From Ichthyophonus hoferi (lineage: Eukaryota; Opisthokonta; Ichthyosporea; Ichthyophonida; Ichthyophonidae), in NCBI GenBank assembly GCA_002751075.1, contig NAOQ01000104.1:14256-32657 (forward strand): DNA of 18,402 nucleotides, written 5' to 3'. The notes beneath the pieces were generated by a model. That model saw nothing but the letters and a program-made list of their open reading frames with translations. It searched no databases and was not told the DNA's origin. Below are positions 8,601-18,402 of this stretch, piece by piece (the first letter of the stretch is position 1; each line of letters starts with the position of its first letter). Made by a program: the position numbers and the translations under genes.

Positions 8601-11600
8601 CCTTCTTTTTTCCTGCTTGCTTACAGGTGTATTCCAATCTCTTGTACAATATGCCGACAGTCAAAGTGCCACACAGGCTAAATTGGTAAGTATAGAATAT
8701 AATATAAAATGAAGATGATATAGATGATATAGCATTAGGGGGATAGATGTAATTAAAATTGTGACATACCTTTCAACACACTTACGTTTATTTTATACTT
8801 TTGTGTGTTTTGGCATATCAAAAAATATTACCATATGCATGCAAAGAGGGGGCATATATATATATATACATTAATACAGCACGTAATAAGCATAGATCTT
8901 TCCGTACGTCACGGTAGTTCATTAATCGAGTCTACTTGTTCCCCTCTTTGCCTTTCAGATGCTGGATGGACAAAACCTTTATTCCCGCTGTTGTACGCTG
9001 AAAATTGAAGACTCCAAACTCTCACAACTTTCTGTCAAGTATAACAACGACAAGAGCTGGTTCGTAAATCCTAATAATAATAATGCATAAATATTTAGGT
9101 TTATATCTGTAGTCTTAATTATTCTCTATTTAATGGTATATACAAATATCACACACGCAGAGAGAACGGTTAATCTTGTAGACGTCTTATCTTCATAAGT
9201 TTTCTGTCCTCATTTATAACCAATTATATCTGTCTATTACAGTCATAACTAATTTCAACTCGACATGTTCCAATCATACAATTCCTTCTTCTAACTGGGT
9301 GTATGTAGATAAAACTAACGCATGATATTATAGGGACTTTACCAATCCTAACCTTCCAGCTGCTGATGGCCAGCCATTAGCTCAAGCATATGCTCAACAA
9401 GTTGGGGTAACCCAAGTGGTGGCCCAACCTATGGGTATGTTGTTAAATACTCTTGTACTCTATTATTTCTTTCTAACGCAATGCTTATTATTTTTATTCT
9501 ACTGTTACCTAATTATTTTGTCTAGTATAGTCTTTTATACTTATGTTTATGTAAATAATTTTTTTGGATGGCTATGTATGTGGTTATATGCTACTGAAAA
9601 TGACTTACTAGTAGAATAGTAATACATACTTTGCCATTATGATTGTGTCGATACAGTAAGGGATAATCCAGTGGTTATATCTACATGAGATTCCTTATGT
9701 TGTTACCTATTATAACGTCGTAAATTACGGGGCATTATACCATTACAACATTTAACATTTTAACTAATATCTTTCCGTTATAACATTTTAAACACTCATA
9801 AACCACGGAATTTTCTATGATCTCAACTAACAATACCTATTCATTCTATTCTAGCTGGCGTTCCTGGCATGCCTACCATGGCAGTTCCCGCCGCTCCCAC
9901 TGTGCCCGGTATGGTAGCTGTCAACCAGGTGGGGCAAATGGTAATGGCAGCCCAGATGATGGGTGCGGCCGCCCCGGCTGGCCCTGGATGTGTGTTGTTG
10001 GTAAATAATTTAGAGCCACAGTATATGGGAGTGGATGCCATTTTCAATCTAGTTGGACTGTATGCCGATGTGATACGTGTTAAAATTCTGTTTAATAAGA
10101 AGGAATCGGCTCTCGTTCAAGTCTCCGATCCCTCTCAGGCCTTAGTAGGTATGTAGGTGGTTATGTAGATATAGATGCAGATGTATGTAGACATGTGCCT
10201 ATTAGTAGATTGGGAAGACTGGTATACTGGTATGATACTATTTTGCGTTTTATCAATCTATCTTTATATTTATTGCCTAAAACAATGAATTTTGTTATTA
10301 AGCATATTGTTAAACGAAAACTGCTGAAAATATCACTTACCTACATAAGGCTACAAAAACATAATATATACATCATTACAAGTCACTTTTTGCCTCCCTA
10401 TTTGATTGTGGAGTACATATGTATGTTTTCGTACATACATATTCTTATATGCGCTACTATATATATATATTATTGCACTATACATTATATTTAAAAAACC
10501 CCCCTTGTATAGAAAATCATTAGTTAAGTAATTAGATTATTTGAATATTGATTTATAGTAAATGGTATCCCAATTGCCAATAACCTGTCGAGCTTTCTTC
10601 TGCTTTACCCCCAACCCATACAAGCGGTAAAAATAACACCAACTTTGTCTTGTAACACATATGCTCATAGCTTTGCAGTATCTAAATGGTGTCCATCTTT
10701 ATGGAAAAGAACTTCATATCGCCTTGTCAAAACATAACGAGGTTCAGATGCCACGAGACAATCCTGATGTAAGTATTATATTTTTAACTCTATTTTAATT
10801 CTGCTTTTGATTATATATATATATATATATTGTCGCCTTTTCCAGTTCCGTTCCTTTGTGAAATTATCTGGGTGTTTCTTTTAAAATTTTATTTTATCTG
10901 TCTATTCGTAGGTAGCATGTCATTTAATCAATTCATATACCTAATATCTTTCCAAGATAGATATGTAGGCTAATGTTTCCAGGACATAAAAATTTACTCG
11001 GTTAACCATAACCACAAAACACTAACTATATTTTTATTCATCTCCTATACATATATACTCACAGGAACAGGGCAAAGAGCTCACCAAGGATTATAGTAGA
11101 TCACCTGCCCATAGATTCCGTGTACCTACCTCCCGCAACTTCCAGAACATTGCCCCCCCAGGCCCTGTCTTGCATGTGTCTAACCTTCCAGCTGTGGAGA
11201 CGGAAGAGACGGTGAAAGCCAGGTTTGCCCAACACGGTACCGTGCTGGGTTTCCGCTTTATTACGTAAGTATAAATATATAGGGACATTTATTGTAGCAT
11301 TAATAGTATAGGGTAGACCTAGAGGCTTGCAGCTGTGTGTTTTAACGGAATTTATAGCCCATTCAAATATTCTTTGATTGTTCTTTCATAGCATTATATA
11401 TGTACTCGATTAATTTTATGACTAATGATTGTTATCCATAAATAGTTGTAGATTTTTGTGTACCAAAAATGGTTGTTTTGTTAAATACTTACAACATTGT
11501 AGATTGAAGTAGGTAGGGTAGATGCACTATAGCACGCCACAAATAGCATACCGTACTCTAATATTACTTAAAGTAGAGGTATTATATATATCCATTTTAT

Positions 11601-11865
11601 GTGAATATCTTAAGTTTTTCTTTCTACAACCTCTCTTATTCGAAAAATTATATTTTCATTCACTGGGCTTGCATATGCATTTTACTCATTCATCTCCTTA
11701 ATATATATTCACAGCCCCAAGGCCGAATTTGTGGGGGATCGTAAAATGGGGTTGGTACAATTTGCTACCACAGAGGAAGCTCTTGCTGCCATCTGTCTCA
11801 TGCACAACGAAAAGGTGGCAGAGAAATGTCACCTACGTATCACGTTCTCTAAATCGGGATTCTAA
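5689..11865 (+). CDS. PTBP1: Polypyrimidine tract-binding protein (PTB), 12 exons, complete
   Basis: Exons: 5689-5743, 6153-6319, 6860-6936, 7409-7556, 8062-8116, 8627-8685, 8959-9059, 9334-9434, 9855-10148, 10671-10768, 11065-11264 and 11715-11865. They join in frame to 501 residues, slightly shorter than vertebrate PTBP1. PTB proteins bind CU-rich RNA in the nucleus and mainly repress exon inclusion. The start is followed by a bipartite basic signal (KR at 7-8, KKQR at 22-25) as in PTB nuclear localisation signals. RRM1 is about residues 31-112 (VLHCRNV; AFIEL), RRM2 about 130-208 ([23 protein letters not shown]), RRM3 about 299-374 ([16 protein letters not shown]) and RRM4 about 419-497. 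Family hallmarks include VKYNNDKS after RRM2 and LTKDYSRSP / NFQNI in the RRM3-4 linker. Residues 255-298 are Ala/Pro/Met-rich, as in the vertebrate linker. The end, FSKSGF, matches the usual FSKS-type C-terminus. Splice phases decided the choices at 9059, 10148 and 10671. Confidence 0.95.
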
Positions 11866-12227
11866 ATACATGTGTATATACCTATAGCTAGTATCTTGGC
11901 GTTTATTACTGGGTTGATATCCATATCCATTATGTATGTCTAGTTAACTTATTTATAAAGTCAATAATGAAAACAATCGCTTGTAATTTTGGGCATATCT
12001 ATTACTATCAAGATTATGTTGATGCTTTATCTATCATTTATCTTTCTTACACATATCTTGTTATAGCTGCTACAATTACATGTATATAAACGAGCCATAT
12101 TCTTTATACGCACACACTATATCATATTCTGTACCCCCAAGGCACTGGCACTTTGCAGTCTTTGTCAACCCAAAGTTATGTATATAGAGTTCGAGGATAT
12201 CATGACAACTGTTAAACTAACAAGAGG

Positions 12228-12237
12228 AATAAATAAA
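12228..12237 (+). terminator. PTB polyadenylation signals (two overlapping AATAAA)
   Basis: Two overlapping AATAAA hexamers lie at 12228-12233 and 12232-12237, about 365 bases after the PTB stop codon. They would give a 3' UTR of roughly 380-400 bases. They are the clearest pair on the plus strand before the convergent minus-strand gene. Confidence 0.5.
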
Positions 12238-12423
12238 ATCTAAACTTAACTGCAAGTACTGCACTACGTATTATGTATTTTTATATTATATTATAGTAAT
12301 ACCTATTGCTGTCACTGAATTTTTTATTTCAGAATTCAAAGTCCATATTATTTATTGCTATCATATTTGATAGCGACTTTTTCTTCACAGAAAAGCGAAA
12401 GACATTTTTGACTTTTTTTTTGC

Positions 12424-12429
12424 TTTATT
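12424..12429 (-). terminator. Possible polyadenylation signal of the ARM/HEAT-like gene
   Basis: The plus strand reads TTTATT here, which is AATAAA on the minus strand, about 210 bases past the TGA at 12638-12640. With the PTB signals at 12228-12237 this places the two convergent 3' ends within about 200 bases of each other. The hexamer alone is weak evidence in AT-rich DNA. Confidence 0.3.
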
Positions 12430-12637
12430 TTTTAAATATATATATATTATATTTTTGTGTTAAATCTAGTTTCTAAAGTTGAATTGTTAAGTTTTTACAT
12501 TTAATGAGATAGTGCAAGATAGGTATGAACAATTTTTAAATAGCTTGTTATGTTACCAAAGAAGAATTCATGTAAACATGTAATGCACATCTACATACAT
12601 AAAACAGAAAAAGAAAAAACAAATATCAGACCACTGC

Positions 12638-15600
12638 TCAGTTCCATCTGTGCCCATGATTTGTAACCACTAAAAAGTGAGGAAGCATTGTACGGAACGA
12701 ACTAATATTCCAGAATTTCTGTGTATGCAAGTAATGGTGTCAGATCGGGTATGAGGGTTCTTCTTACCTCTAATAATAGGGGTGATAGATCATCAAAATA
12801 TTCATTACTATTATTTATTATAAAGGTAGCTTTTATTTGTATTATGACTGGCAATGAATTTTCTGCTTTGTTCCTATACTATCGCTATATCTTCTCTCTG
12901 GATGTATAATGTATAAATATTTACTCCTTTCCTTACTATTCAGTTGTCTTTCAATTATTTTATATAGTCATTTACAATTAATAATTAAAACCTCTCCTTC
13001 CAGAGATAGATACTATCACAGTTAACCATTGATAAGCTAGGCATTGGGTTTGTCTGCTGGTCAAATAATGTCAAATGGACATACCTTTAACCTATATATT
13101 ATAACCTTTACTGTGTCGATACTGATAAACTCTTTTAAGTATTTAAAAAATTTTATTTATACTTTAATAATTAACTTTCTAGACAAACATAACCTATGAT
13201 TATAATTACAGGAGCACTTCTTAAGAGTACAAAAAATACTGTTCGTGTTTTCTATTATATTCTCTTCACTTTCCCATTCATTATTTTCACTTTATCTTCC
13301 AGTCATCACAAACACCAAAAAATTAATACTCAACTGCTCATTGCAACCACTCATTGTTTGTTTTATAGTTATACTGATCAAAACATACTGAGGGCAACCA
13401 CCAAGGTATCTCTTTGACATTTAAATATATATTATTATTTTTATCTTCTCCACCATTCTATATTGTCATTTGTCTTTATCATTCCTTTCATTGTTCTATA
13501 CTCCTTTCGGGTCGTACCTTCTTATATAGTTAGTATAGTATAGTATAGTGTAGTATCCATCTCTCCCTGTCTATCTCCAACTATTTTATCTCTCCTTCTC
13601 TCCCTTTTGCACATTCTCTGAAACCTTTACGTATTTTATATTCTATTGTCTCCTGTTATGTTTTCCTATATTTTACTATACTAACTTAGACACTCACCTG
13701 CAAGATTTCTACGGGTGCTTTCATCCAGATTTTCTGTGAAACAAGCATTAATTATATCCTGTATATAGGAGCACCTTAAATCAGACCTTATCAGCAGATG
13801 GGAAGATAGCTCAGAATATGTTTCTATACTTATTTTCTACTTACAAATAAAAACACCTTTTGTCTCTATTTTAATCTTTGTCTTGATTAATGTCTTTATC
13901 TTTCTTAAATCCATATTCTCTATAACAACCACACTTATACTCCTACCCCTATATATTGTTTTTCATTATGTTTTTCTATTACACTGTACATATTCTATTA
14001 TGATATAAGCTCAATGATAACGCTTTATCAACTCGTATTTAAGAAGTAAAGTATGGTATTTATCTGTACGAATAGTTGAGAAAATGATCGGTGAAAAGAC
14101 ATGCTATTAATATATATATATACGCATGATGAAACAAACGTAAATCTGAATTTCAAGTAAATACTATTATAATTATTTTCAGGAGTGACGTATTGATCGG
14201 GATAAACCGATATATATATATATGCTTTTGTTTATATGCATAAAGTGTACTTTCAAAGCATGGAAAATAGATAGCAGAACCAAATCTATAAATCTATACA
14301 TGCAAGGACTTCTTACTGGTTCAATTAGTTTTAAAACGGGCCTGGCCTCAGGGCAGCGGGCTATGTTTCTGATAATTTCTGCTGATCGTACTGACCATTG
14401 TGTACAACAACCAACTTCCATACACAGAATTGTATCTCCGAGCTTCCCTTGATGTCCTTTTGCACTACAGAGTATACTATAGGTTGGAAATAATAATTGA
14501 TTAGAAAATTGGGTAATTGTTAATAGAGACAGATAAAAGGACTAGTCAATATTTTGTATATGTTTATTAGCTTTATTGACCAAGCATGTAATTATCATGT
14601 AGTATGATTGGAAACAAATTGAATATTTCACACAATCAACTACTTATGTGAGGAATTTTAAAATACTTTTTATAAGCTTAAAAATAAAACATACTACTGG
14701 ATAGTTCAGGCTATTTTAGCATATCAATGAAGTAAACGATTACGATTATTATTTATTAATAATATCTATGTTAACTCCAGTAATATGTCTATAAGATAAT
14801 TGCATGATACAACTATATCCTTTATAATGACCACAGTAATGCACAGACATTAACCTTATCTCTGCAGAATATTCACTATACACTATATTACTGTAAGAAA
14901 AGGTTGTTATCAACACATCTGAATGTCTGATGATTATGTGTAGTAGTATTTGTCTAATATAGCTATATATACAACATAGGCAAATTAATTATAATTATAA
15001 TTACCTAACCAACTAATGCGGGTTCTGATCTATTGTATATGTAAAATACAGTATTTAGAGACTATAAAAATGTATTGTCTGAAAGTGATTTGGGACTTTT
15101 GATTCTGTAATAATACCGAATAAAAGCTACACAATTTTTATTTTATATTATTTGCTTGCAATAGTCGGCAGCCACCTTCTAAATTGGTGAGATAATTGCT
15201 GCATAGGTTGAATGTGGCACTATCGACCACTCTAATTAGAAATAATATGAACAGAGTTAAAAGTAAAACAAAATAATGAAAAAAATTGACAGTAACAAGA
15301 ACAAAAATAATAAAAGTTTGGAAAATATACTTGGGGTTTTCTATAATCTCCATAAGGGCATGGCACATTCCCTTGTGTGCAGCCATTTCAACTTGGTACA
15401 AAGGAATCTCGCTAAGAGAGCCTGCTAACATTAAGGCAGTAACAGCCTCCTGTCCACTACCACAGGAGACCTAAGGGGAGTATATATGTATACAAATATT
15501 CACTTTGTAATTCACATTATAGCCAGCCAGCTCATATTCATAACGGTTTAATACTATATCCCAAGCAGCAAACCTACAGCCAGTCAGGTTCAACTACCTT

Positions 15601-18199
15601 CCCTTCTATCCCTCGTCATTCAACAAAAGACTCAATCGAGGCACACTATAAAACTATTTAACAAACAAATGAAAATTAAATAGGTAGAGAAGAAAGAAGG
15701 AGAAAGGCGAAAGGAATAGTTTTGAAGAAAAATGTATAAGATAAAAAGAGAGAATTGTGATTATGAAGAGGGAGAGGTAATAGAGAACAATAAAACTGTG
15801 TATATGTTATGTATATGCTAAGTATTTCAAATTTTATAGACACTAAATGGGATGTATGACTGAAGATATGTACTTTACCGTATAAATGCTCTGGAGCACA
15901 GAAAGGTGCAAGTTTTTATATACCTTTAAAAGATATATGTACATAAGCATAGACATACATATATAAATGCTAACCAACACGCTTTTCAACGCCCTTTTCT
16001 CATTAAGATTGTTTCACCCATTATAATATATCTGTTTTTTGAGTTCTATTTACTTTTTTCCTCCTTCTCTTTCATATAACAGCTTTTAACTTATATTTTA
16101 TAGTTCTTAATATATTCCCAACCCTGGTGACTATACCTCATACCTGTAACTGTATTTGAGCCAATAACAAAGTCCGAGTGGGTGTTGGTAGGCCCAATAA
16201 AATGGGACCACAATCTTCCACAAATGCCAGGTTACACAGAGTCACAAAGCAAATCTTGACAACAGTATCTAAGTGGTTATTTGTCACCTATATATAGATG
16301 TATTCCTATAGGTTAATTCTAACAAATAAAATGGTGACTGTGCAGGGAAGGATAGTATATATATATGTATATAATTACATATATAGGTATAGTTATAGTT
16401 ATATACACCTACATATGTGCCTTCAAAATTCATATTGTACATAAATTCATACTAAATACTATAATCTCATGAACTATTTGTTTTGGTCTTGTCGAATTTC
16501 GAAGGACATTTTTACTGTAATACTGGCAGCATTGTAAATATTTTTAAATGTTTTTAATATAAAAAAACCTTTATATATATATAGCGTATAATATCATACA
16601 TATTGTGAAAACAATCAAAGAATATTCAAAGGGTAATGTGAAAGAAGCATTATTGTTGATGTGATAGAGAGATAGAAAGAATGAATATATATTTACTCTA
16701 TCTAATGGACATATAACTAAAATGTTATAAAGGCGAACCAAAGTATGAGTAAATTGATAATAGCGGTATAATATATAAATAAGAGAGGCTATACATATTG
16801 TAGAGAGGTGTAATGCTCGTGTAAGGAAAAAATAAGAAAACGTAAAATAAACAAACGGTGACGTGTTTTTATAATGGTGTAGGAGCACCAAGATAGATTG
16901 GCTTACTTTGGAAATACATTGAGGATTATCATAAAATACATGGCATATTAGGATATAATGTGATTATAGATGACAAAGGGGTCTCTATAAAATAGCATAG
17001 AACATCAACATGCCTCAGACAGATCAGATGAATGCCATCCTATCACCCGCTGGCATTTTGCTACTAAGCTAATCAGATCACACAACAGCATTGCAATAGC
17101 ATCGGTAGCATTGGATGATGTCTCATTAAGTTGTGTGATCTTTATCCAATTGGATATGCACATTAGTATATTCAATACACTTTCTAAAAATGAATGGCAT
17201 CGACAAATAGATGGGATTTTAATAAGTTTAGAGAATAAATGCAGGGCAGCTGATGATTGGGCCATGAAAATTATATTGACAGGATTATTCGCTAGATTCT
17301 CAAAGATGATGACTATAGTTCGAATACGAAGAAAAACCCCTTTCTTTTCGAAATCATTGGTTGATTCCTTTTTAATATCTGGTTTTTATTGGATATAAGG
17401 TCATAGTTAATATAATGTTTCTATATCATATGTACTATGTACAAAGATAAAAATATGCAATGTGCAAGCTAATTGATATAATATTTTAAATATTAGTTGT
17501 GAAAAGGGGTGTTTTAGTGGTTCATTAGAAAAACCAAATAAGTTATACTTGTTTTAAATACATGTGTTTATATAGATATATAGATATATAAAGTATAGAA
17601 CAACTTATTAGTTTTCATATGGGTAGTCAACACAAAGTAAGAAATATGTATTTTCATATACATATATACAGACATCCAATATAATAATATCATATTCACC
17701 TATATTGTTTTGAAATATATGGTTACATATACAACATCAGTTGAACAACTGTGATAGATTTAATTCATTAAGTAAGAATAGGCTACCAATAGCCTTTGTT
17801 CAATTATATAATTACTAATTAGATAATCAAGTAATCTATATAGTATTCCATATTTGGAAAGTATAAAAAGGTTCTTTCTGTGAAAAGGATCTTCTTTTGC
17901 TATTATATAGTTATACCTCTCAAAATTATTTTACCTTTATTTAATTATCTGCTGGCAATTGTGGTTCTGAAATAATAACTACGCCACAGTAAGATAATAA
18001 CAATAACACAGTACAACTACACAGGCTTAAAGAGATATATATATTATCCTGTTTTTCTTAATACACCTCACTCGTTCATTAAAGGTTTATTGAACAGAGT
18101 ACTCATACCTATATCTGAACTGAAAATGTTTCTTTCTTTGTACAAGGCAGTGACTGGGTTACTAGCTGGATATATATTCTCAGCTTGACTTATTAATCC
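12638..18199 (-). CDS. 3' part of an alpha-helical ARM/HEAT-like repeat protein gene, partial
   Basis: Exon chain read on the minus strand: 18199-18109, 17378-17047, 16287-16144, 15470-15331, 15231-15176, 14456-14317, 13758-13698, 12862-12768 and 12718-12638 (TGA). Phases agree at every junction, giving 379 residues; the 5' end lies beyond the window. No family is recognised with certainty. The protein is helix-rich with ARM/HEAT-like segments such as TIVIIFENLANNPVNIIF, VVKICFVTLCNLAFVEDCG and SAEIIRNIARCPEARPVLKL. It shows no signal peptide or membrane segment, so it is probably intracellular. A large ARM-repeat scaffold such as rotatin is one guess that I cannot confirm. Least certain are the junction 15176 to 14456, the end at 17047 (the frame stays open to 17005) and the start of the exon ending at 12768. 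Confidence 0.7.
13210..13690. other. Strongly strand-biased CT-rich intron segment
   Basis: From about 13430 to 13680 the plus strand is dominated by C and T (TCTCCCTGTCTATCTCC, TCTCTCCTTCTCTCCC), so the minus-strand transcript is purine-rich. An exon-like minus-strand stretch at 13405-13383 (IPWWLPS before GTATGT) could be a 23-base microexon; in the same place the plus strand has a short open frame ending at GTATCT. Neither is secure. Confidence 0.35.
13528..13555. repeat. AGTAT microsatellite
   Basis: About five near-identical TAGTA units within an intron of the minus-strand ARM/HEAT-like gene. Confidence 0.7.
14996..15106 (+). repeat. Diverged interspersed repeat, copy B
   Basis: Second copy of the element at 4285-4390, lying in an intron of the minus-strand ARM/HEAT-like gene between the exons at 15231 and 14456. 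It starts near GCGGGTTCTGA and ends at TTTTGATTCTG. The flanks do not visibly match. Confidence 0.45.
15471..16143. other. Intron of the ARM/HEAT-like gene
   Basis: AT-rich DNA with purine-rich plus-strand stretches (about 15680-15780). No coding exon was found on either strand. Confidence 0.45.
16288..17046. other. Intron of the ARM/HEAT-like gene
   Basis: AT-rich, with TA microsatellite-like runs near 16355-16400 and 16570. A minus-strand GTAAGC donor at about 16908 has no open frame with an acceptor before it. The open frame over 16571-16891 is Tyr/Phe/Leu-rich low complexity and lacks usable splice context. Confidence 0.4.
17379..18108. other. Intron of the ARM/HEAT-like gene
   Basis: No coding exon fits. 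A minus-strand acceptor TTTCAG near 17970 is followed within about 30 bases by stops in all three frames, so it could only begin an alternative last exon (reading PQLPADN then TAA). Confidence 0.4.
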
Positions 18200-18402
18200 C
18201 TATACTTCAAGATAGTTAATATTTAAAATAGAATAAAAAACAATATCAAAATGATGTGTTTGAATAACAAAGAGAAGAAAAAAAAAGTAAACGTATATAA
18301 ACCAATAGATATTTGAACATAGAAAATAATTAACAGAAATTTTTAATAAAAAAATTGAACAGAAGGTAGTTGCATAAAATGTAAGGTAAAGATAGGAAAA
18401 TT
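18200..18402. other. Upstream intron of the ARM/HEAT-like gene, to window edge
   Basis: The exon at 18199-18109 enters in phase 0 after acceptor GTATAG, so more coding exons must lie beyond the right edge. Nothing coding is seen in the remaining bases. Confidence 0.5.

Larger units (their letters stand above)
11866..12637. other. Convergent 3' UTRs of PTB and the ARM/HEAT-like gene
   Basis: It holds the PTB 3' UTR with overlapping AATAAA at 12228-12237, then T-rich DNA (12400-12440) containing the reverse-strand AATAAA. No reading frame with coding character is seen. Confidence 0.5.

Noticed and set aside
9416-9619. Plus-strand open frame crossing the end of PTB exon 8
   Set aside because: It runs through donor GTATGT at 9435 into the intron; the true frame of exon 8 differs and is fixed by homology.
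16571-16891. Minus-strand open frame of 106 codons
   Set aside because: Tyr/Phe/Leu-rich low complexity over TA-rich DNA, and not connected by usable splice phases.
17111-17398. Plus-strand open frame of 95 codons
   Set aside because: It is the antisense shadow of the minus-strand exon 17378-17047, which has splice sites and helical-repeat character.
1-18402. tRNA, rRNA, CRISPR array, retroelement, virus-like element or DNA transposon coding region
   Set aside because: Reading both strands showed no cloverleaf, no regularly spaced repeats, no reverse transcriptase, integrase, capsid or transposase motifs and no long terminal repeats.

Overview
This is an AT-rich eukaryotic window with compact intron-containing genes. 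Exons are visibly GC-richer than the introns, most introns are about 100-700 bp, and the splice sites are standard GT-AG. A complete polypyrimidine-tract-binding (PTB) protein gene plus phase-1 EGF exons point to an animal. A gene-dense, low-GC early-branching metazoan (sponge, placozoan or cnidarian) fits, but the lineage cannot be fixed from this sequence alone.

Layout. (1) About 630-3235, minus strand: a type I membrane protein locus. One exon of unknown function is followed by three EGF-like exons, a transmembrane exon and a cytoplasmic tail. Every internal splice junction from 3235 to 1196 is phase 1. Each EGF exon carries one in-frame stop, so the locus looks like a decaying host gene unless splicing or decoding is unusual. 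(2) 3236-5690: mostly intergenic or intronic. It holds a duplicated CCAAT/TATA module, CRE-like sites, a GC-rich hairpin, a weak small plus-strand gene candidate (4770-5015) and a possible minus-strand first exon near a CpG-rich patch (5236-5359). (3) 5689-11865, plus strand: a 12-exon PTB gene. All junctions keep frame and it encodes 501 residues with four RRMs. (4) 12638-18199, minus strand: the 3' part of a large multi-exon gene for an alpha-helical, ARM/HEAT-like protein, entering from beyond the right edge and convergent with PTB. I could not assign its family with confidence.

No tRNA, rRNA, CRISPR array, retroelement, viral remnant or transposase reading frame was recognised. Repeats are short AT, AATAG and AGTAT microsatellites plus two pairs of diverged, non-coding duplicated segments.

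The PTB gene model is the most secure result; the two minus-strand models are exon chains built from splice sites, phase and protein-like content. The most interesting signals are the stop codons at matching positions in the EGF exons, the duplicated promoter-like module, and the tandem splice donors in PTB that would give frameshifted, probably NMD-sensitive, mRNAs.
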